Assembly: GCA_007128135.1 (NCBI GenBank)
Contig: SKYA01000011.1
Span: 1 to 46,538 of the forward strand
DNA from: Paracoccaceae bacterium
GTDB taxonomy: Bacteria; Pseudomonadota; Alphaproteobacteria; Rhodobacterales; Rhodobacteraceae
DNA: 46,538 bases
Direction: 5' to 3'
The position numbers and the translations under genes are program-made. Of this stretch, positions 28,130-37,472 are shown piece by piece (within the stretch, counting starts at the first letter, position 1; each line of letters opens with the position of its first letter). The notes beneath the pieces are model-generated. The model made no database searches. It worked only from the letters and a program-made list of their open reading frames with translations, and was not told the origin of the DNA.

Positions 28130-29653
28130 GTGACACAATCGCGCACGGCGCTCTGGCGCAACCGTCTGCAACTGGCCGGTGGCTATGGTGTGCTGGGGGT
28201 TCTGGCAGCGGCCGGGCAGGCACCCCTTGGCTGGTGGCCGCTATCGCTTGTGGCGCTGGTGCTGATGTTCCAGACCCTGCCGGGCGCGGGCGATGCCCGC
28301 GCCTGGGGCGTGCGGCTTTGGCTGGCGGGGACCGGCTTTTTCGGTGCATCGCTCTTCTGGATCGTCGAGCCGTTCCTGGTCGAACCCGAGAGTCACGCCT
28401 GGATGGCGCCCTTCGCCCTTGTGGGGATGGCGGCCGGTATGGCGCTGTTCTGGGCGCTTGCAGGCTGGCTGGCAGCGCGCGCGGCCAGTGGCCGCGCACG
28501 GCTGGTCGCACTGGTCGCGGCGCTGGTGCTGCTGGAACTTGCCCGCGGCTGGGTGCTGACCGGCTTTCCCTGGGCAATGCTGGGCCACGGGCTGATCGGA
28601 ACGCCCTTCATGCAGCTTGCCGCCTTCACGGGCGCAGGCGGGCTGAGTCTGGTGCTGCTGCTGTTGGCACTGTTTGCGGTTCTGGGCAAGGCTCCGGGCC
28701 AGCGCGCCGCAGGCGCGCTGGCCGCGCTGGCCCTTCTGGGCGGTCTCTGGCTCTGGGGCGGCGCGCATGCCACCCTGCCCCCCGACCGCGAGGGCGTCGT
28801 GCGGCTGGTCCAGCCCAATGCCCCCCAGGCGGAGAAATGGCGCGAAGAGAATATCTACATGTTCTTCTCGCGCCTGCTCGATCTGACCTCAGCTCCTGCC
28901 AGCCCTGCGCCCGATCTCGTTCTCTGGCCTGAAACGGCTGTGCCGTTCCTGCTGGAACATGCCGGCGATGGGCTGATGATGATGGCCGATGCGATGGCAG
29001 GTCACGGCCCGCGGACACGACTCGGTTTCGGGGTGCAGCGCATCGAGGAGGGGCGATTCTTCAACAGCCTTGCACTGATCGATACGCAGGCCGAAGTGCT
29101 TGAACTCTATGACAAGCATCATCTTGTCCCTTTCGGCGAATATGTGCCCCTGGTCGAGAGACTCCTCGGCCCCGGCTATGCCGGTTTCGCTGCGCGGCAG
29201 TTGCAGGGCTACAGCCCCGGCCCCGGCCCGAGGGTGCTTGATCTCGGCCCGCTGGGCCTCGCCCTGCCTCTGATCTGTTACGAGGCCATCTTCCCGCGCC
29301 ACCTGCGCACCCCAACCCGCCCCGATTGGGTGATGCAGATCACCAATGATGCCTGGTTCGGCGATCTTTCCGGCCCCTACCAGCATCTTGCGCAGGCGCG
29401 GCTGCGCGCGGTCGAGCAGGGTCTGCCGGTGTTGCGCGTGGCCAATACCGGCGTCTCGGCCGTGATCGATGCGCGAGGCGGCGTGGTCGCCGCGCTGGAA
29501 CTCGGCGCGACAGGCTATCTGGACATGCCCCTGCCCGGCGCTCTGCCACCGACCTTCTATGCCCGGCTTGGCGACTGGCCGGTACTCCTGTTGCTGCTGA
29601 CGCTTCTCGGCGGCGCGGCCCTTGCGGGCCGCGCGAGCACTCCAATGCGCTGA
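28130..29653 (+). CDS. lnt: Apolipoprotein N-acyltransferase
   Basis: The 507-residue inner-membrane enzyme adds the third acyl chain to the N-terminal cysteine of lipoproteins, using phospholipid. About seven hydrophobic segments occupy residues 12-210 and one closes the protein (LLLLLTLLGGAALAG). The nitrilase domain (about 215-470) has its Glu in VLWPETAVPF, Lys in YDKHHLVPFGEY and catalytic Cys in LICYEAIFP. The start is uncertain: GTG 28130 and TTG 28118 are both possible and neither has a clear ribosome-binding site; an ATG at 28028 would overlap most of the corC end and is unlikely. Last gene of the block, followed by a stem-loop repeat. Confidence 0.95.
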   Translation: MTQSRTALWRNRLQLAGGYGVLGVLAAAGQAPLGWWPLSLVALVLMFQTLPGAGDARAWGVRLWLAGTGFFGASLFWIVEPFLVEPESHAWMAPFALVGMAAGMALFWALAGWLAARAASGRARLVALVAALVLLELARGWVLTGFPWAMLGHGLIGTPFMQLAAFTGAGGLSLVLLLLALFAVLGKAPGQRAAGALAALALLGGLWLWGGAHATLPPDREGVVRLVQPNAPQAEKWREENIYMFFSRLLDLTSAPASPAPDLVLWPETAVPFLLEHAGDGLMMMADAMAGHGPRTRLGFGVQRIEEGRFFNSLALIDTQAEVLELYDKHHLVPFGEYVPLVERLLGPGYAGFAARQLQGYSPGPGPRVLDLGPLGLALPLICYEAIFPRHLRTPTRPDWVMQITNDAWFGDLSGPYQHLAQARLRAVEQGLPVLRVANTGVSAVIDARGGVVAALELGATGYLDMPLPGALPPTFYARLGDWPVLLLLLTLLGGAALAGRASTPMR

Positions 29654-29670
29654 AAAGCGGATGATTTCCC

Positions 29671-29697
29671 GTAGGGTGGGTGCTTCGCACCCACCGC
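29671..29697. repeat. REP-like palindrome and likely bidirectional terminator
   Basis: GGTGGGTGC (29675-29683) pairs with GCACCCACC (29687-29695) around TTC, preceded by GTAG. It lies between the convergent ends of lnt and deoA. Sequences of the GTAGGGTGGGTGC type recur in intergenic regions of many Rhodobacteraceae genomes, from memory. Confidence 0.65.
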
Positions 29698-29719
29698 ATT
29701 TCAGCGAAACGTCGCCCCG

Positions 29720-31021
29720 CTATCCGACCCGCCGCAGCACAAGCGGTCCCGTTGGGGCCTCCTCCCCGATCCGGCAGGCCGCCCGGACCGCCGCGACCGC
29801 CTCTGCCGCCGCGGCCCCATCAGCGGCATGGACCAGCGCCAGCGGGTCCCCGTCGTCCACAGCCGTGCCGAGAGGCGCAATCTCGGACAGGCCCACGCGG
29901 GGATCGATTTCGTCCGTGACCTGCCGCCGCCCGCCCCCGAGCCCGATCACCGCAAGTCCGAGCGCGCGCGTGTGATAGCCCGTCACAACTCCGCCCTGCG
30001 GCGCAGGCACGGGCACCACCACCGGCGCCGGCGCGAGATAGCTGTTCGCGCGCTCCACGAAATCGACAGGTCCGCCGAGTCCGGCTACCATTCGCGCGAA
30101 CCATTCCGCAGCCCGGCCGGACCGGAACGCCTCCTGCATCATGACGCTGCCCTGCTCGACATCTTGCGACAAGCCAGCCAGAACAAGCGCCTCGGCTCCC
30201 AGGGCGCAGGTCACCTCCCACAGGCGCGGATCGACCGCCCTCCCGGTCAGGAAATCCACCGCGACCGCCACTTCCAGCGCATTGCCCGCTGCCGGGGCCA
30301 GCGGCGCGTTCATGTCGGTGATCAGCGCCCGGGTCCGGCAGCCCGCGCCATTGGCGACCTCGACCAGCGCCTGCGCCAGCGCCTCAGCCTCGGGCAGGGT
30401 CTCCATGAAGGCCCCGTTGCCGCATTTCACATCCAGAATCAGCGCGTCCAGCCCTGCCGCGAGCTTCTTCGACAGGATCGAGGCCGTTATCAGGTCACGC
30501 GACTCGACCGTCGCGGTCACATCGCGTACGGCGTAGAAGCGCCGGTCGGCTGGGGCAAGGGCACCGGTCTGTCCGATGACCGCGCAGCCCACATCCTCGA
30601 CCACGCGCCGCAGGCGCGTGGCCTCGGGCATGACATCATAGCCCGGAATCGCCGAAAGCTTGTCGAGCGTGCCGCCAGTATGACCAAGGCCGCGTCCCGA
30701 AATCATGGGCACCACCGCCCCGCAGGCCGCCAGCGCAGGAGCGAGCATCAGCGACACCGTATCCCCGATCCCGCCCGTCGAGTGCTTGTCCACCACCGGT
30801 CCGCGCGCCCAGGCCAGCACCTCTCCCGAATCGCGCATGGCTTCGGTCAGGGCCACGCGCTCGGGCAACGACATGCCCTTGAGCAGCACGGCCATCGCAA
30901 AGGCACCCAGCTGCGCATCGCCCAGATCGCCCGAAGTGATCCCCGCGACAATCGCGCCGATCTCGGCCCCGTCGAGTTCGCCGCCATCGCGCTTGCGCCG
31001 GATGAGTTCCTGATAGAGCAT
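29720..31021 (-). CDS. deoA: Thymidine phosphorylase
   Basis: The 433-residue enzyme splits thymidine (and deoxyuridine) with phosphate to base and deoxyribose-1-phosphate. The sequence shows the DeoA N-terminal helical domain, the phosphate-binding VDKHSTGGIGDTVSLMLAP (about residues 79-97), GLGHTGGTLDKLSAIPGY, SILSKKLAAGLDALILDVK and a C-terminal domain with VTGYHTRALG. The start at 31021 follows GAGAGGCAGGGG; a longer frame from 31165 has no homologous sequence. The other salvage genes (cdd, deoB, add, upp) sit 3-6 kb away on the same strand, with four unrelated genes in between, so deoA has separated from its usual cluster. Confidence 0.96.
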   Translation of the reverse strand: MLYQELIRRKRDGGELDGAEIGAIVAGITSGDLGDAQLGAFAMAVLLKGMSLPERVALTEAMRDSGEVLAWARGPVVDKHSTGGIGDTVSLMLAPALAACGAVVPMISGRGLGHTGGTLDKLSAIPGYDVMPEATRLRRVVEDVGCAVIGQTGALAPADRRFYAVRDVTATVESRDLITASILSKKLAAGLDALILDVKCGNGAFMETLPEAEALAQALVEVANGAGCRTRALITDMNAPLAPAAGNALEVAVAVDFLTGRAVDPRLWEVTCALGAEALVLAGLSQDVEQGSVMMQEAFRSGRAAEWFARMVAGLGGPVDFVERANSYLAPAPVVVPVPAPQGGVVTGYHTRALGLAVIGLGGGRRQVTDEIDPRVGLSEIAPLGTAVDDGDPLALVHAADGAAAAEAVAAVRAACRIGEEAPTGPLVLRRVG

Positions 31022-31101
31022 CCCCTGCCTCTCCCTGATTGCCGGATTACCCTTGCCTTTCGCACGGCACTTGGCAAGCATCAGCACCAGAGGAGTCCGG
31101 A

Positions 31102-31506
31102 ATGATCGACCAGCGCATCGCCGGGAGTTTCGCCCGCCAGAGCATGATGACCAGTCTCGAGGCACGGCTGGTCGAAGCGACTCGCGGGCGCTGCGTCATT
31201 TCCGCCCCGATACTTCCGGCCTTCCGGCAACAGCATGGCGCGGCGCATGCCGCAGTCGCCTTTGCCCTTGGCGATTCGGCAGCGGGCTATGCGGCGCTGA
31301 CCCTGTTGCCGCAGGGGCAGGAAGTGATGACGGCCGAGATGAAGATCAACCTCCTCTCGCCCGCCATCGGAGAGGCACTGGAGGCGGTCGGAGAGGTGAT
31401 ACGCGCGGGCCGTCGTCTGACAGTGGTACGCGCCGAGGTCTTCGCCCTGAACGGCGTCTCGCGCAAATCCGTGGCGCTGCTGCAGGGCACGATGATCGGG
31501 GTCTGA
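31102..31506 (+). CDS. PaaI-type hotdog thioesterase
   Basis: The 134-residue protein has a single hotdog domain. HGAAHAAVAFALGDSAAGYAAL (about residues 44-65, the central helix) followed by VMTAEMKINLLSPAIG (about 76-91) is typical of PaaI-like acyl-CoA thioesterases, in which the helix bears the catalytic acid or Asn; here an Asp lies in FALGDSA. The substrate is not determinable. Start ATG is preceded by AGAGGAG. It is divergent from deoA and followed by the EamA gene 80 bases later. Confidence 0.85.
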   Translation: MIDQRIAGSFARQSMMTSLEARLVEATRGRCVISAPILPAFRQQHGAAHAAVAFALGDSAAGYAALTLLPQGQEVMTAEMKINLLSPAIGEALEAVGEVIRAGRRLTVVRAEVFALNGVSRKSVALLQGTMIGV

Positions 31507-31586
31507 GCGCGCGCCCTCTGGACAAGCGACTGCCGGAGCGATACTTCACACGTTCACAACCAGACACCTCGCCCGAAGCCCCCGCC

Positions 31587-32489
31587 ATGCCAACCACCCC
31601 AACGCTCGGAAACTGGATTGCCCTGATCACGCTCGGCCTGATCTGGGGCGCATCCTTCCTTGGCATTGCCGTCGCACTGGAAGGGTTCGCGCCGGTCTGG
31701 GTCGCGGCGGGGCGGATCGTGATCGGGGCGCTGACACTCTCGGGTATTGCCCTTGCCTTGCGCGTACCGGTGCCGCGCGCGCCGCGCGTGCTGGCCTTCG
31801 CGCTTGGCATGGGCGTATTCTCGAATGCGCTTCCGTTCTTCCTGCTGGGTTGGTCGCAGCAGCATGTCACCTCGGGCTTTGCCGGAATCACCATGGCCGC
31901 AATCCCGCTGTTCGTGATCGGCTTCGCACATTTCCTTGTCCCCGGCGAAGGGCTGACCCGATCCAAGGCGACAGGCTTTCTGCTGGGCCTGTTCGGCGTG
32001 GGGGTGCTGATCGGGCCTGGCGTGCTGGTGGCCTCGGGTTCGGAACTGGAAGAACTCGCGCGGCTGGGCTGCCTGGGCGCCTCGCTCAGTTATGCCGTCG
32101 GCGCGATCCTGACCCGGCGCTGCCCGGATGTGCACCCGCTGGGGTTCGGCCTGGTCGCGCTGTGGTCGGCAAGCGCCATCATGCTGCCGTTGGCGGTTCT
32201 GACCGAGGGCCTGCCCGCCATGCCCGGGACGCGCCCGCTGATTGCGTTGCTCTATCTGGGCCTCTTGCCGACGGGCTTTGCCACGCTGCTGCTGGTGGGC
32301 GTGATCCGCAGCGCGGGGCCAAGTTTTCTCTCGCAGGTCAATTATCATGTGCCGGTCTGGTCGGTGCTGCTGGGCGTTCTGGTGCTGAATGAGGACCTGC
32401 CGGGCCGGTTCGTACTCGCGCTGGCCATCATCATCGGCGGGCTGATGCTGGCACGCCGCAGCAGCCTTCGCGCGCGGCCTGCACTCTGA
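31587..32489 (+). CDS. EamA-family (DMT) transporter
   Basis: The 300-residue protein has ten predicted membrane helices in two five-helix EamA repeats (about 10-135 and 150-290); LGLIWGASFLGIAVALEG is the signature of the first repeat, and GLLPTGFATLLLVGVIRSAG and LLGVLVLNEDLP of the second. DMT proteins export or import metabolites such as amino acids or purines; the substrate here is unknown. No ribosome-binding site is obvious before ATG 31587. It lies between the thioesterase and the SRAP gene, all on the plus strand. Confidence 0.9.
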   Translation: MPTTPTLGNWIALITLGLIWGASFLGIAVALEGFAPVWVAAGRIVIGALTLSGIALALRVPVPRAPRVLAFALGMGVFSNALPFFLLGWSQQHVTSGFAGITMAAIPLFVIGFAHFLVPGEGLTRSKATGFLLGLFGVGVLIGPGVLVASGSELEELARLGCLGASLSYAVGAILTRRCPDVHPLGFGLVALWSASAIMLPLAVLTEGLPAMPGTRPLIALLYLGLLPTGFATLLLVGVIRSAGPSFLSQVNYHVPVWSVLLGVLVLNEDLPGRFVLALAIIIGGLMLARRSSLRARPAL

Positions 32490-32502
32490 TAGGCTGTCGC
32501 GC

Positions 32503-33162
32503 ATGTGCGGACGCTTTGCCATCACCCTGCCCGATGATGCAATGGCGCGCGCCTTCGGCGCGCGCCCGGCCAATGACCTGCCGCCAACACCACGCTACAA
32601 TATCTGCCCGACACATCCTGTGGCCACTGTCATAGCCCGCAACGGCACGCGCCATCTGGGACCGATGCGCTGGGGATTCCTGCCGCATTGGTACAGGCGC
32701 GAGAACGATGGCCCGCTCCTGATCAATGCCCGCGCCGAGACCATTGCCGAAAAGCCTGCCTTCCGCGAGGCGGCGCGTGTGCGGCGCTGCCTCATCCCGG
32801 CATCGGGTTTCTATGAATGGACAAGGGACCCGGAGGACAATCGCCTGCCCTGGTATATCTGGCCGAAAGCGGGCGGGGTGCTGGCCCTTGCCGGGATCTG
32901 GCAGGTCTGGGAACGAGACGACCGCCGCTTCGTGACCTGCGCGATCGTGACCTGCATTGCCAGCCCCGAGCTGGAGCATATTCACCACCGCATGCCGGTA
33001 ATCCTGTCCGAAGCAGACTGGCCACTCTGGCTGGGAGAGGCCGGGCACGGGGCCGCAGGCCTCATGCGTCCCGCTCCCGAGGGCACGCTGCGCTGGCACC
33101 GGGTGGGCGTGCAGGTGAACTCGAATCGCACCGAGGGGCCCGAACTGATTGCACCGCTCTGA
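32503..33162 (+). CDS. SOS response-associated peptidase (SRAP, YedK/HMCES-type)
   Basis: The 219-residue protein starts MCGRFA; after Met removal Cys2 becomes the N-terminal catalytic residue that crosslinks abasic sites in single-stranded DNA. Other SRAP residues are visible: the Asn in LLINARAET (about 74), the Glu in PASGFYEW (about 104) and the His in HHRMPVIL (about 164-171). PRYNICPT and RWGFLPHW are typical structural motifs. It shields abasic sites during replication. The start is fixed by the need for Cys2. It starts 13 bases after the EamA stop. An LexA box is not apparent in front. Confidence 0.95.
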   Translation: MCGRFAITLPDDAMARAFGARPANDLPPTPRYNICPTHPVATVIARNGTRHLGPMRWGFLPHWYRRENDGPLLINARAETIAEKPAFREAARVRRCLIPASGFYEWTRDPEDNRLPWYIWPKAGGVLALAGIWQVWERDDRRFVTCAIVTCIASPELEHIHHRMPVILSEADWPLWLGEAGHGAAGLMRPAPEGTLRWHRVGVQVNSNRTEGPELIAPL

Positions 33163-33319
33163 AGCAAGAACAGCGAAAGGGGCCTGAGCATGGCAGAGGC
33201 ACGGGATCTGCGTCGCACCGGCGCGCAAGACTCACGCCGTCCGAGCGCGGCAATGAAAGCAGGCCGCACACGCAGGCGATCAGAAGCGTTTTTTCAGTGC
33301 TGCGCGCAAAGCCAGGGGG

Positions 33320-34165
33320 CTAGCGCATGAAGGCATCATGGAACCCCATGCGCCGTACCTGCGCCAAGGCTGACTGAGTCTGCCCGCCATTTGAAAAAGG
33401 CCCCACCGAAACGACGGTCAGCCCGCGGGACTGGTACAACCGCACTGGCATTCCCGCCGATTGCAGCCGCGCACGCAGCCGGGTTGCATTGCTCTGAACG
33501 GCAAAGCTGCCCACCTGCACCATACGGCCGGTGCCAGTTGCACGAGGCTGGGAGCGGGGCGCTGCCTGTGTCTGGTAGCCTTGCGGCAGCGCGATGGGGC
33601 CATGTCCCGCGACATGGGCGGCGCCATTGACATACTGGTCCAGAAACAGCGCCGGACTGGTCACGCAGCGCACCAGCGGCCGTCCGAGTTCCGTATCGAC
33701 CAGTTGCCCATAGGGCGAGGAGGCCGGGCAGGCCGGATGACGGCCCGTAGCATCGGCCTGCGGCAAGGCGCGGCGCTGTGGCGCGCGCGCGGTGCGCTGC
33801 GGCGTTGTCCGTGCCGGGGCGGGCACGGCGCGCACCGGTTGAGGCACAGGCTCCACACGCGCCGACGCGGGTGCCGGAGCCGCCGGGCCGGCGACGTCCC
33901 GCTCCTGGGCCGGATCGGTATCGGCCGCCTGCAGGCTGGTCGGGGACTGGTCGCAGACGATCTGGCGGTCCGGTCCGTAGCGCGGGACCCATGTCACCTC
34001 GCCGCCGAAGGTCGACCGCATGAAGACGCAGCCGCGGCTATCCACATACTCGCGCCCCTCGTACCCGGCCGGTGGCAATTCTGCCGGTCCCGGTCCGTTC
34101 ACTTGCGCCCAGACACCGGAACCCAGCAGCATCGACATGCCCAACACGGCACAGAATCGTTTCAT
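33320..34165 (-). CDS. SPOR-domain periplasmic protein
   Basis: The 281-residue precursor has a signal peptide (MKRFCAVLGMSMLLGSGVWA), a domain of about residues 30-75 with two conserved-looking Cys (RGCVFMR, RQIVCDQSP), a Pro/Ala/Arg-rich linker (about 80-140), a second Cys-containing segment (HPACPASSPYG, PLVRCVTSP; 143-168) and a C-terminal SPOR domain (about 212-281; GRMVQVGSFAVQSNATRLRARL). SPOR domains bind denuded peptidoglycan at division sites. The four Cys might form disulfides in the periplasm. It is convergent with SRAP and lies downstream of upp on the same strand. Confidence 0.88.
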   Translation of the reverse strand: MKRFCAVLGMSMLLGSGVWAQVNGPGPAELPPAGYEGREYVDSRGCVFMRSTFGGEVTWVPRYGPDRQIVCDQSPTSLQAADTDPAQERDVAGPAAPAPASARVEPVPQPVRAVPAPARTTPQRTARAPQRRALPQADATGRHPACPASSPYGQLVDTELGRPLVRCVTSPALFLDQYVNGAAHVAGHGPIALPQGYQTQAAPRSQPRATGTGRMVQVGSFAVQSNATRLRARLQSAGMPVRLYQSRGLTVVSVGPFSNGGQTQSALAQVRRMGFHDAFMR

Positions 34166-34244
34166 GGCACCCCCCCAGGTTCATGCGCCCCGACTTTGCC
34201 CGCCTCCCCCCGAGTATGTAAAGCGGAATCTCGCAATCGCTACA

Positions 34245-34880
34245 CTATACAGTGCCAAAGATGCGATCACCCGCATCCCCTAGTCCCGGGACGATATAAC
34301 CCTTTTCGTTGAGGTGACTGTCGAGCGCGGCTGTCACGATCCGCACATCCGGATGTGCGGCAGCCATCCAGGACAGCCCTTCGGGCGCGGCCAACAGGCA
34401 GATGAGGCAGATCTGCGTGGCCCCGGCCGACTTCAACAGATCGACGGCGGCGGCGGAGGAATTCCCCGTCGCGAGCATCGGGTCCACGGCGATGACAAGC
34501 CGTCCGGCGAGTTCGGTCGGCAGCTTGCAGTAGTACTGCACCGGGCGCAGCGTCTCTTCGTCGCGGTAAAGCCCGACAAACCCGACTTTCGCTGTCGGGA
34601 TCACGTCGAGAACCCCGTCCAGCAGCCCGTTCCCCGCCCGCAGGATCGAGACAACGACCGGGTCCGGCCCGTCCAGCATCGGGGCCTGCATCTCGGTCAG
34701 CGGCGTGGTGACAGGGCGCATCGCCACCGGCAGGCCGCGCGTGGCCTCATAGGTCAGAAGCAGGCTGATCTCGCGCAGCAGTCGCCGGAACTCCGGTCCC
34801 GGGGTGCGTTCGTCCCGCATCAGCGAGAGCTTGTGCTGCACCAGCGGGTGATTGACGATGGTCAGGTTGGGGTGGGTCAT
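34245..34880 (-). CDS. upp: Uracil phosphoribosyltransferase
   Basis: The 211-residue enzyme makes UMP from uracil and PRPP. It has the PRPP-binding [18 protein letters not shown] (about residues 124-141) and the uracil-binding C-terminus [28 protein letters not shown]-type text ([13 protein letters not shown]) marks the other part of the PRPP site. ATG 34880 overlaps the add stop by four bases (ATGA) and has GGAGG just upstream, so translation is coupled; a frame from 34928 is not needed. It is the last gene of the cdd-deoB-add-upp operon, and its TAG stop lies in a short palindrome (CACTATACAGTG). Confidence 0.97.
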   Translation of the reverse strand: MTHPNLTIVNHPLVQHKLSLMRDERTPGPEFRRLLREISLLLTYEATRGLPVAMRPVTTPLTEMQAPMLDGPDPVVVSILRAGNGLLDGVLDVIPTAKVGFVGLYRDEETLRPVQYYCKLPTELAGRLVIAVDPMLATGNSSAAAVDLLKSAGATQICLICLLAAPEGLSWMAAAHPDVRIVTAALDSHLNEKGYIVPGLGDAGDRIFGTV

Positions 34881-35857
34881 CGGGCCTCCAGTCTCTTGGC
34901 AAGATCGCTTCGGGTCTCGGGGTCGCAAAAGGCCGCCTCGAGCGCGGTGCGGGCGAGCGTGTCGAATTCGGCCTCGTCCCAGCCGAACTGGTCGGCCAGC
35001 GCCTGATATTCGCGTGTCATCGTTGTATGGAAGAAGGGCGGGTCATCGGTCGAGACAGTGAGTTTCACCCCGCCGCGGCGCAGGCGCTCGACGGGATGCT
35101 GCGCAAGCGAGGGGTAGAGGCCCAGCGCCACGTTCGAGCCCGGACAGACCTCCAGCACGACCCCTTGATCGGCCAGATGATCGACCAGCGCCGGGTCCTC
35201 GATGGCGCGCACGCCGTGGCCTATGCGCGACACGCGCAGGTCGCGCAGGGCATCGCGCACCGAGTCCGGACCTCCCCATTCCCCGGCATGCGCGGTCAGG
35301 CCAAGACCGGCTTCGCGCGCTGCATCAAAAGCGTAGACGAAATCTTTGGTTTTCATGATATTTTCATCCCCGGCAATGCCAAACCCGGTAATGAATTTCC
35401 CTGCCGTCTCCTGAGCGCAGCGCGCGATCTGGCGGGCCTGCTCGGGGCCGAAATGCCGGATACAGGTGATGCACCCGCGCATGACGAGCCTGCTTTCCGC
35501 CCGAACCTGCACCGCAGCGGCCTCGATAGCGGCCAGATAGTCGCGCCATGCAGACAGATCGCCCCCACCGCAGAAATCGGGAGAAAGGAACGCCTCGGTA
35601 TAGATCACCCCTTCGGAGGCCGAGTGCTCCAGCACGGCACGCGTCAGATCATGGAAGTCCTGCGGACTGGTCAGCACTGTGCAGGCGGCTTCATAGACGC
35701 GCAGGAAATCAGTGAAATCACGATAGGCATATGCCCCGCGATCATCGAAAATCCGTGACAGGTCCACATGCTTCCGTTTCGCCTGCGCGCGGATGAAAGC
35801 GGGCGGCGCGGCCCCTTCCAGATGCAGGTGCAACTCCAGCTTGGGCATGTCCTTCAT
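34877..35857 (-). CDS. add: Adenosine deaminase
   Basis: The 326-residue metal-dependent enzyme converts adenosine to inosine. Zinc ligands are visible: HLHLEG at 10-15, TAHAGEWGG (about 188-196), and the Asp pair in STDDPPFF (about 272-279); [10 protein letters not shown] (about 209-218) holds the conserved His. The length is typical for bacterial ADA. The start overlaps the deoB stop by four bases (ATGA), and the stop overlaps upp by four, so the operon is tightly coupled. Adenine deaminase and AMP-like deaminases share this fold; the HLHLEG, HAGE and DDPPFF set favours ADA. Confidence 0.95.
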   Translation of the reverse strand: MKDMPKLELHLHLEGAAPPAFIRAQAKRKHVDLSRIFDDRGAYAYRDFTDFLRVYEAACTVLTSPQDFHDLTRAVLEHSASEGVIYTEAFLSPDFCGGGDLSAWRDYLAAIEAAAVQVRAESRLVMRGCITCIRHFGPEQARQIARCAQETAGKFITGFGIAGDENIMKTKDFVYAFDAAREAGLGLTAHAGEWGGPDSVRDALRDLRVSRIGHGVRAIEDPALVDHLADQGVVLEVCPGSNVALGLYPSLAQHPVERLRRGGVKLTVSTDDPPFFHTTMTREYQALADQFGWDEAEFDTLARTALEAAFCDPETRSDLAKRLEAR

Positions 35858-37056
35858 GGCAGGAAACTCCGTCCCGGACCCTGCGCGGGCACGCCAAGAT
35901 GCACGGCAATGCTGGCGGCAACATCGCTGAAAGCACAGAGCCCGATCTCGCCCGCGCCCTTGCCGGCAACCAGAACCGGCACCCGCTCGCGCGTGTGATC
36001 CGTGCCCGGCGCGGTCGGGTCATTGCCATGATCGGCCGTGATCAACAGCATGTCGCCAGGTCGCAGGCGCGCCAGCACATCACCGGCAAGTCGGTCGAAA
36101 CGCTCGAGCGCGCGGGCATAGCCCGCGACATCGCGGGTATGACCATAAAGCGAATCGAACTCGACAAGGTTGCAAAAGGTCAATGAGCCCTCCTCGGCGT
36201 CATCCATCAGACGCAGCAGGTGCTGTCCAAGCGCAGGATCGTCCTTGCCTTTGTGCACGACATCGATGCCCCGGCCGGAAAAGATATCGCTGATCTTGCC
36301 GACCGCATGCACCTGCCCCCCTGCTGCCTGCACCCAGTCGCACAAGGTCAGTGCGGGGGGGGCGATCGCATAATCGCGACGGTTGCCCGTACGCACAAAG
36401 CCGCTTTCCACATCGCCCGTGAAGGGCCGCGCGATTACCCGCCCAACGCGCATCGCGTGCAGGTCGGGCGCCAGATCGGCGCAGAGGCGTAACAGCCGCT
36501 CCAGGCCGAAACCCTCTTCATGCGCGGCGATCTGGAACACGGAATCGGCCGAAGTGTAGCAGATCGGCCAGCCCGTGCGCAGATGCTCGGTGCCAAGTTC
36601 GGCAATGATCGGGATACCGGCAGCATGGCAGTTGCCCAGTATCCCCTTGGTGCCCGCGAATGCGCAGACCCTCGCGACAAGATCGGGTGGGAAGGCCGGG
36701 ACTTCGCGCGGGAAATAGGTCCACTCCCAGGGTACGGGCACGCCCGCCAGTTCCCAGTGGCCCGACGGCGTGTCCTTGCCGCGCGAAACCTCCGTCGCAG
36801 CCCCCCATAGCCCCTGCGGCACGGCGTCGAGCCCGGGTGTGGCCGCGCCAGAGGCCAGCCGGATCGCGGCCCCCAGTCCCAGACCGTCCAGCACCGGCAG
36901 GCGCAGCGGGCCGCTGCGCCCCTGCTCGGCATGCCCGGCAGCACAGGCCTGCGCGACATGTGCAAGCGTATTCGCGCCCTCATCGCCGAATGCAGCCGCA
37001 TCGGGCGCGCCCCCGCAACCGACCGAATCGAGCACGACAAGAAAGGCCCGCGGCAT
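35854..37056 (-). CDS. deoB: Phosphopentomutase
   Basis: The 400-residue alkaline-phosphatase-superfamily enzyme interconverts (deoxy)ribose-1-phosphate and -5-phosphate, joining nucleoside breakdown to sugar metabolism. The N-terminal VVLDSVGCGGAPDA (residues 7-20) contributes the metal-binding Asp; the C-terminal ITADHGNDPTAPGTDHTRE carries the remaining Asp and His ligands. GKDTPSGHWE holds the phosphorylated threonine. Its start overlaps the cdd stop by one base (TGATG) and its stop overlaps add by four. The length fits bacterial DeoB. Confidence 0.97.
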   Translation of the reverse strand: MPRAFLVVLDSVGCGGAPDAAAFGDEGANTLAHVAQACAAGHAEQGRSGPLRLPVLDGLGLGAAIRLASGAATPGLDAVPQGLWGAATEVSRGKDTPSGHWELAGVPVPWEWTYFPREVPAFPPDLVARVCAFAGTKGILGNCHAAGIPIIAELGTEHLRTGWPICYTSADSVFQIAAHEEGFGLERLLRLCADLAPDLHAMRVGRVIARPFTGDVESGFVRTGNRRDYAIAPPALTLCDWVQAAGGQVHAVGKISDIFSGRGIDVVHKGKDDPALGQHLLRLMDDAEEGSLTFCNLVEFDSLYGHTRDVAGYARALERFDRLAGDVLARLRPGDMLLITADHGNDPTAPGTDHTRERVPVLVAGKGAGEIGLCAFSDVAASIAVHLGVPAQGPGRSFLP

Positions 37057-37448
37057 CAGCGACTGTCCATATGTCCGGGCCCGAATGCGCCGGGCAGAAG
37101 GTCGGCCACGCGCAGCACCTGCGTCGCCCCGTCAAGCGCCATCATCGTCACCTGAACCTCTGGCCCGGCGAATTCCGCGATCTTCTGGCGGCAGCCGCCA
37201 CAGGGGGGAACAGGCGTCGGGCTGTCGGCCACCACCACGAGTTCGGTGATTTCACGCTCGCCAGCCGCCACCATTGCGGCAATCGCGCCGGCTTCAGCGC
37301 AAGTGCCCTCGGGATAGGCGACATTCTCGACATTGCATCCGGTATAGACGTGCCCGGACGCTGCGCGCAGTGCCGCGCCCACCTTGAAACCCGAATAGGG
37401 CGCATAGGCATTCTCGCGGACATTGCAGGCAGCTTCAAACAGCGTCAT
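37056..37448 (-). CDS. cdd: Cytidine deaminase
   Basis: The 130-residue small tetrameric cytidine deaminase converts (deoxy)cytidine to (deoxy)uridine. Zinc ligands and the proton shuttle are in GTCAEAGAI (Cys-Ala-Glu) and PCGGCRQ (about residues 47-55 and 80-86); NVRENAYAPYSGFKVGAAL is the conserved N-terminus. The start at 37448 follows AAGGGG; a frame extending to 37637 reads into the maeB promoter region. It is the first gene of the operon. Confidence 0.96.
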   Translation of the reverse strand: MTLFEAACNVRENAYAPYSGFKVGAALRAASGHVYTGCNVENVAYPEGTCAEAGAIAAMVAAGEREITELVVVADSPTPVPPCGGCRQKIAEFAGPEVQVTMMALDGATQVLRVADLLPGAFGPGHMDSR

Positions 37449-37472
37449 TACAGACCCCTTCCGACTGGCTTC

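Noticed and set aside
33190-33330. A 46-codon reading frame after the SRAP gene with AGGGG seven bases before its ATG
   Set aside because: It is Arg-rich with no recognisable motif, and overlaps the end of the convergent SPOR gene. I cannot show it is a gene.
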